DNA of 29,332 nucleotides. Origin: Lachnospiraceae bacterium UBA3692 (lineage in GTDB: Bacteria; Bacillota; Clostridia; Lachnospirales; Lachnospiraceae). Below the pieces are notes generated by a model, which searched no databases, was not told where the DNA came from, and saw only the letters and a program-made list of their open reading frames with translations. Positions within the stretch are counted from its first letter, which is position 1; each line of letters begins with the position of its first letter. Shown in pieces: positions 26,994 through 29,332 of this stretch. The DNA lies in the NCBI GenBank assembly GCA_002372815.1, contig DFIR01000090.1, positions 1 through 29,332 on the forward strand, written 5' to 3'. A program made the position numbers and the translations under genes.

Positions 26994-27893
26994 ATGGATC
27001 ATCAGGTCGTCAGACAGGCATTTCTGAAATCCGTCCCTGTGATGGCGGGGTATGTCGTGCTGGGCATCGGCTTCGGCATCCTGCTTCGCGCAGCGGGGTA
27101 CGGTGTTCTCTGGTCGCTGGCCATGAGTGTGTGCATCTATGCGGGTTCGATGCAGTATGTGGGCGTGGATCTTCTGACCGGCGGGGCCTCGGTCCTCACC
27201 ACGGCGCTCACGACGTTCATGGTGAACGCCCGGCACCTTTTCTACAGCATTTCCATGATCGACCGGTACAAGGACGCGGGCAGGTACAAGCCGTACCTGA
27301 TCTTCGCCCTGACCGATGAGACCTATTCCCTTCTCAGTGACGGCACCGTACCTTCGGAGCAAGAGGCGCACCGGTACCGGTTCTTCGTCTCCCTCTTCAA
27401 CCAGAGCTACTGGGTGACCGGCTGCGTGCTGGGGAGCCTTCTCGGGGCAGTCCTGCCCTTCTCCACGAAAGGGATCGAATTCTCCATGACTGCGCTGTTC
27501 ATTGCTTCTTTCACGGAGCAATGGCTTACTTCGCATGACCACATCCCTGCGCTGACGGGCCTTCTCTGCACACTGCTGAGCCTGGTCGTGTTCGGCGCGG
27601 AGCGCTTCCTGATCCCCGCCATGCTTCTCATCACAGCAGTACTGACCCTGCTGCGGGGCAAGAGCGTGCAGGGGACGGTTCTCTGCACGGCCGGAAGTGA
27701 AAGCGCGCAGGGGACGGTTCTCCGCGCGGCCGGAAGCGAAAGCGCGCAGGGGACGGTTCTCTGCGCGGCCGGAAGCGAAAGCGCGCAGGGGACGGTTCTC
27801 TGCGCGACTGGAGGCGAAGAGGGACAGAGGACCGCCGAGAGCGCACAGAGAACTGTCCCCTGTGTGAGCCACGAGAGAGAGGAGGAATCATGA
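26994..27893 (+). CDS. azlC: AzlC-family branched-chain amino acid exporter subunit with a repeat-derived C-terminal tail
   Basis: The large membrane subunit of an AzlCD-type exporter. The AzlC core (about residues 1-222) contains GFGILLRAAGYG, YAGSMQYVGVDLL and TFMVNARHLFYSISM, all family-typical. From residue 224 to the end (about 76 residues) the protein is translated hairpin repeat: four 13-residue units of the form S-A-Q-G-T-V-L-C-A-A-G-S-E and a diverged fifth. Typical AzlC proteins end near residue 230, so this tail is additional. Start 26994 has GAGGAG just upstream; ATG 26979 is an alternative with no ribosome site. The stop overlaps the azlD ATG (ATGA), so translation must cross the repeat array to reach azlD by coupling. 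Confidence 0.9.
   Translation: MDHQVVRQAFLKSVPVMAGYVVLGIGFGILLRAAGYGVLWSLAMSVCIYAGSMQYVGVDLLTGGASVLTTALTTFMVNARHLFYSISMIDRYKDAGRYKPYLIFALTDETYSLLSDGTVPSEQEAHRYRFFVSLFNQSYWVTGCVLGSLLGAVLPFSTKGIEFSMTALFIASFTEQWLTSHDHIPALTGLLCTLLSLVVFGAERFLIPAMLLITAVLTLLRGKSVQGTVLCTAGSESAQGTVLRAAGSESAQGTVLCAAGSESAQGTVLCATGGEEGQRTAESAQRTVPCVSHEREEES
27665..27868. repeat. Five hairpin repeats, four in exact 39-bp tandem, inside azlC
   Basis: Loops GGGACGGTTCT begin at 27672, 27711, 27750 and 27789, an exact 39-bp (13-codon) period. Unit one has arms CGTGCAG and CTGCACG, a compensated variant; the others have CGCGCAG with CTGCGCG or CCGCGCG. A fifth, inverted unit (27842-27868) has arms CGCACAG and CTGTGTG and loop AGAACTGTCCC. 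The frame stays open through all copies. Confidence 0.93.
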
Positions 27894-28201
27894 GAGCTGC
27901 TGTTCTTGTCGCTGTCATGGCGGCGGTCACGATCCTGCTGCGGTTTCTGCCCTTCCTCCTGATCCGGGGGGAGACACCGCCCTATATCGCCTATCTCGGG
28001 CGGGTGCTTCCGCCCGCGATCATCGGCATGCTGGTGATCTATTGCCTGAAGGACGTGCAGCCGGGGGATCCTTCGCAGCTTCTGCCTGCACTCCTCGGCA
28101 CAGCCGCTGTCGTCGGGCTCCAGGCCTGGAAACGCAATTCCCTGCTCAGCATCCTTGCAGGCACGCTGGTCTACATGGTGCTGGTGCAGGCAGTGTTCTG
28201 A
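27890..28201 (+). CDS. azlD: AzlD-family branched-chain amino acid exporter small subunit
   Basis: A 103-residue membrane protein with about three hydrophobic segments (residues 4-23, 43-63, 68-100). RFLPFLLI near the N-terminus and the GRVLPPAIIGMLVIYCLKD block are typical of AzlD. It works with AzlC as a two-component exporter in the family; the substrate is branched-chain amino acids in B. subtilis, and other substrates are possible. The start ATG overlaps the azlC stop by 4 bp and has GGAGGA 4 nt upstream. Three hairpin repeats follow. Confidence 0.92.
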   Translation: MRAAVLVAVMAAVTILLRFLPFLLIRGETPPYIAYLGRVLPPAIIGMLVIYCLKDVQPGDPSQLLPALLGTAAVVGLQAWKRNSLLSILAGTLVYMVLVQAVF

Positions 28202-28222
28202 ACGGAACGCGGCAGGGGCGGA

Positions 28223-28337
28223 CCGCGCGGAGAACCGTCCCCTGCGCGGCTTTACTGCGATGAAACCGCGCGGAGAACCGTCCCCTGCGCGGCTTTACTG
28301 TGATAAAAGCGCGCAGAGAACCGTCCCCTGCGCGCTC
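28223..28337. repeat. Three tandem hairpin repeats between azlD and the aldo/keto reductase
   Basis: Units at 28223-28249, 28266-28292 (arms CCGCGCGG and CTGCGCGG) and 28308-28336 (9-bp stem AGCGCGCAG with CTGCGCGCT) share the loop AGAACCGTCCC and one orientation. The period is 43 bp, with linkers CTTTACTGCGATGAAA and CTTTACTGTGATAAAA. The third ends about 20 bp before the next start codon. Confidence 0.92.
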
Positions 28338-28355
28338 TGAGAAAGAGAGGTAATT

Positions 28356-29332
28356 ATGTCGGATTATTTCGGAAAAGAAGTCCCGAAGCTCGGATTCGGT
28401 CTCATGCGTCTGCCCAAGAAAGGGTTCGGCACCGATGTCGGGCAGGTGAAGAAGATGGTGGACCTGTTCATGGAGGCGGGCGGCACGTACTTTGATACTG
28501 CGTTCGTCTATATGGGATCGGAAGCGGCGGCGAAGAAGGCCCTCGTGGACCGCTATCCGCGGGAGTCCTACACGCTGGCCACCAAGCTCAATGCCGGAAT
28601 CGCCCCCACGGAGAGTGTCGCGAAGATGCAGCTGGCCACGAGCCTCAAGCGCACCGGCGCCGGGTATATTGATTACTACCTGCTCCACGCGCTCATGGAG
28701 AACAACTACACGAAATATGACAAGTTCCATCTCTGGGATTTCGTGAAGGAGCAGAAGGCGAAAGGGGTCATCCGGTACGCCGGCTTCTCCTACCACGCGG
28801 GCCCGGAGCTGCTCGACAGGCTTCTGACAGCGCATCCCGAGGTCGACTTCGTCCAGCTGCAGATCAACTACGCGGACTGGGAGAATCCTTCGGTGGCAGC
28901 GAGGGCCAACTATGAGGTCGCGAGAAAGCACAATGTGCCGGTTGTGGTCATGGAGCCTGTCAAGGGCGGAACACTGGCCAATCCGCCGCTGAGCGTGCAG
29001 AAGCTCCTGAAGGAGGCGAACCCTGAGGCGTCGCTCTCTTCCTGGGCGATCCGCTATGTGGCATCCCTCCCCGGAATTCTCACAGTCCTGAGCGGTATGT
29101 CCAACATCGAACAGATGCAGGATAATCTGTCCTATATGAGGGCGGATGCGTTCAGGCCCCTCAGCGAAGAGGAGCAGAGCGTGATCCGGAAGGCACAGGA
29201 AGTGCTGGCGCAGATCCCGTCTATCCCCTGCACGGAGTGCAGCTACTGCACGCCCGGATGTCCTATGAACATCCCGATCCCGGATATCTTCTCCGCCCGA
29301 AACAAGCAGATGGTCTTTAACCTCACTGAGAG
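28356..29332 (+). CDS. Aldo/keto reductase with C-terminal 4Fe-4S motif (3' end outside the window)
   Basis: At least 325 residues, cut by the window end. The aldo/keto reductase TIM barrel shows the catalytic tetrad D47, Y52, K77 and H111 (FDTAFVY, TKL, YLLH). The C-terminal part has a cysteine set C292, C295, C298, C302 (C-x2-C-x2-C-x3-C, CTECSYCTPGCP) typical of ferredoxin-like 4Fe-4S-containing reductases common in Clostridia. The substrate is unknown. GAGAGG lies about 6 nt upstream of ATG 28356. Hairpin repeats separate it from azlD, so co-transcription is unclear. Confidence 0.92.
   Translation, partial: MSDYFGKEVPKLGFGLMRLPKKGFGTDVGQVKKMVDLFMEAGGTYFDTAFVYMGSEAAAKKALVDRYPRESYTLATKLNAGIAPTESVAKMQLATSLKRTGAGYIDYYLLHALMENNYTKYDKFHLWDFVKEQKAKGVIRYAGFSYHAGPELLDRLLTAHPEVDFVQLQINYADWENPSVAARANYEVARKHNVPVVVMEPVKGGTLANPPLSVQKLLKEANPEASLSSWAIRYVASLPGILTVLSGMSNIEQMQDNLSYMRADAFRPLSEEEQSVIRKAQEVLAQIPSIPCTECSYCTPGCPMNIPIPDIFSARNKQMVFNLTE

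Noticed and set aside
27407..27930. Minus-strand open frames across azlC and azlD
   Set aside because: They are open only because the repeat lacks stops in all frames; they contain no recognisable domain.

Overview
The window looks like chromosomal DNA of a GC-rich Clostridia bacterium, probably Lachnospiraceae-like. The basis is the gene set: MurT/GatD, type III glutamine synthetase, an Amt-PII fusion, an Fe-S type PurF and AzlC/AzlD. This placement is inference from family content; no rRNA marker is present.

Layout. 1-250 is a 71-bp-period tandem array ending in a terminator-like hairpin. 342-818 (-) is a small SpoT/MESH1-like HD hydrolase. 929-2286 (-) holds a Gfo/Idh/MocA oxidoreductase followed by a 5'-truncated remnant of an SDR epimerase gene that has no start codon. 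2533-4898 (+) is murT-gatD (lipid II glutamate amidation), convergent with pyrG (-). A LysR regulator (+) is divergent from pyrG and convergent with asnB (-). From 9758 onward a nitrogen-assimilation block runs on the + strand: glnN (GSIII), gltB, gltD, carA, carB, purF and an ammonium channel fused to PII. It is followed by a DUF2975 membrane protein, azlC-azlD (branched-chain amino acid export) and a 3'-incomplete aldo/keto reductase with a ferredoxin-like tail.

Functional theme. Ammonium enters through Amt-PII, is fixed by GlnN, and the glutamine amide is handed out by GltB, CarA, PurF, AsnB, PyrG and GatD. Six glutamine amidotransferases lie in one stretch. gltD/carA overlap by 4 bp, carA/carB are almost contiguous and carB/purF are about 30 bp apart, so gltB-gltD-carA-carB-purF is probably one transcription unit.

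The most unusual feature is a dispersed hairpin family with about 25 clear copies, occupying most gene junctions. Each unit has an invariant 17-nt core (CAG, an 11-nt loop GGGACGGTTCT or its complement, then CTG) flanked by outer arms that change in a base-pair-preserving way: CACAC/GTGTG, CCACG/CGTGG, CCGCG/CGCGG, GCGCG/CGCGC and CGTG/CACG. The GC-armed version has no stop codon in any of six frames. Copies have become the C-terminal tails of several proteins, most strikingly AzlC, where four 39-bp units add a 13-residue repeat while the azlC/azlD ATGA overlap is kept. The loop is conserved while the arms covary, which suggests that a loop-recognising factor (a REP-type transposase or an RNA-binding/processing factor) maintains the family. 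That factor is not in this window and the idea is inference.
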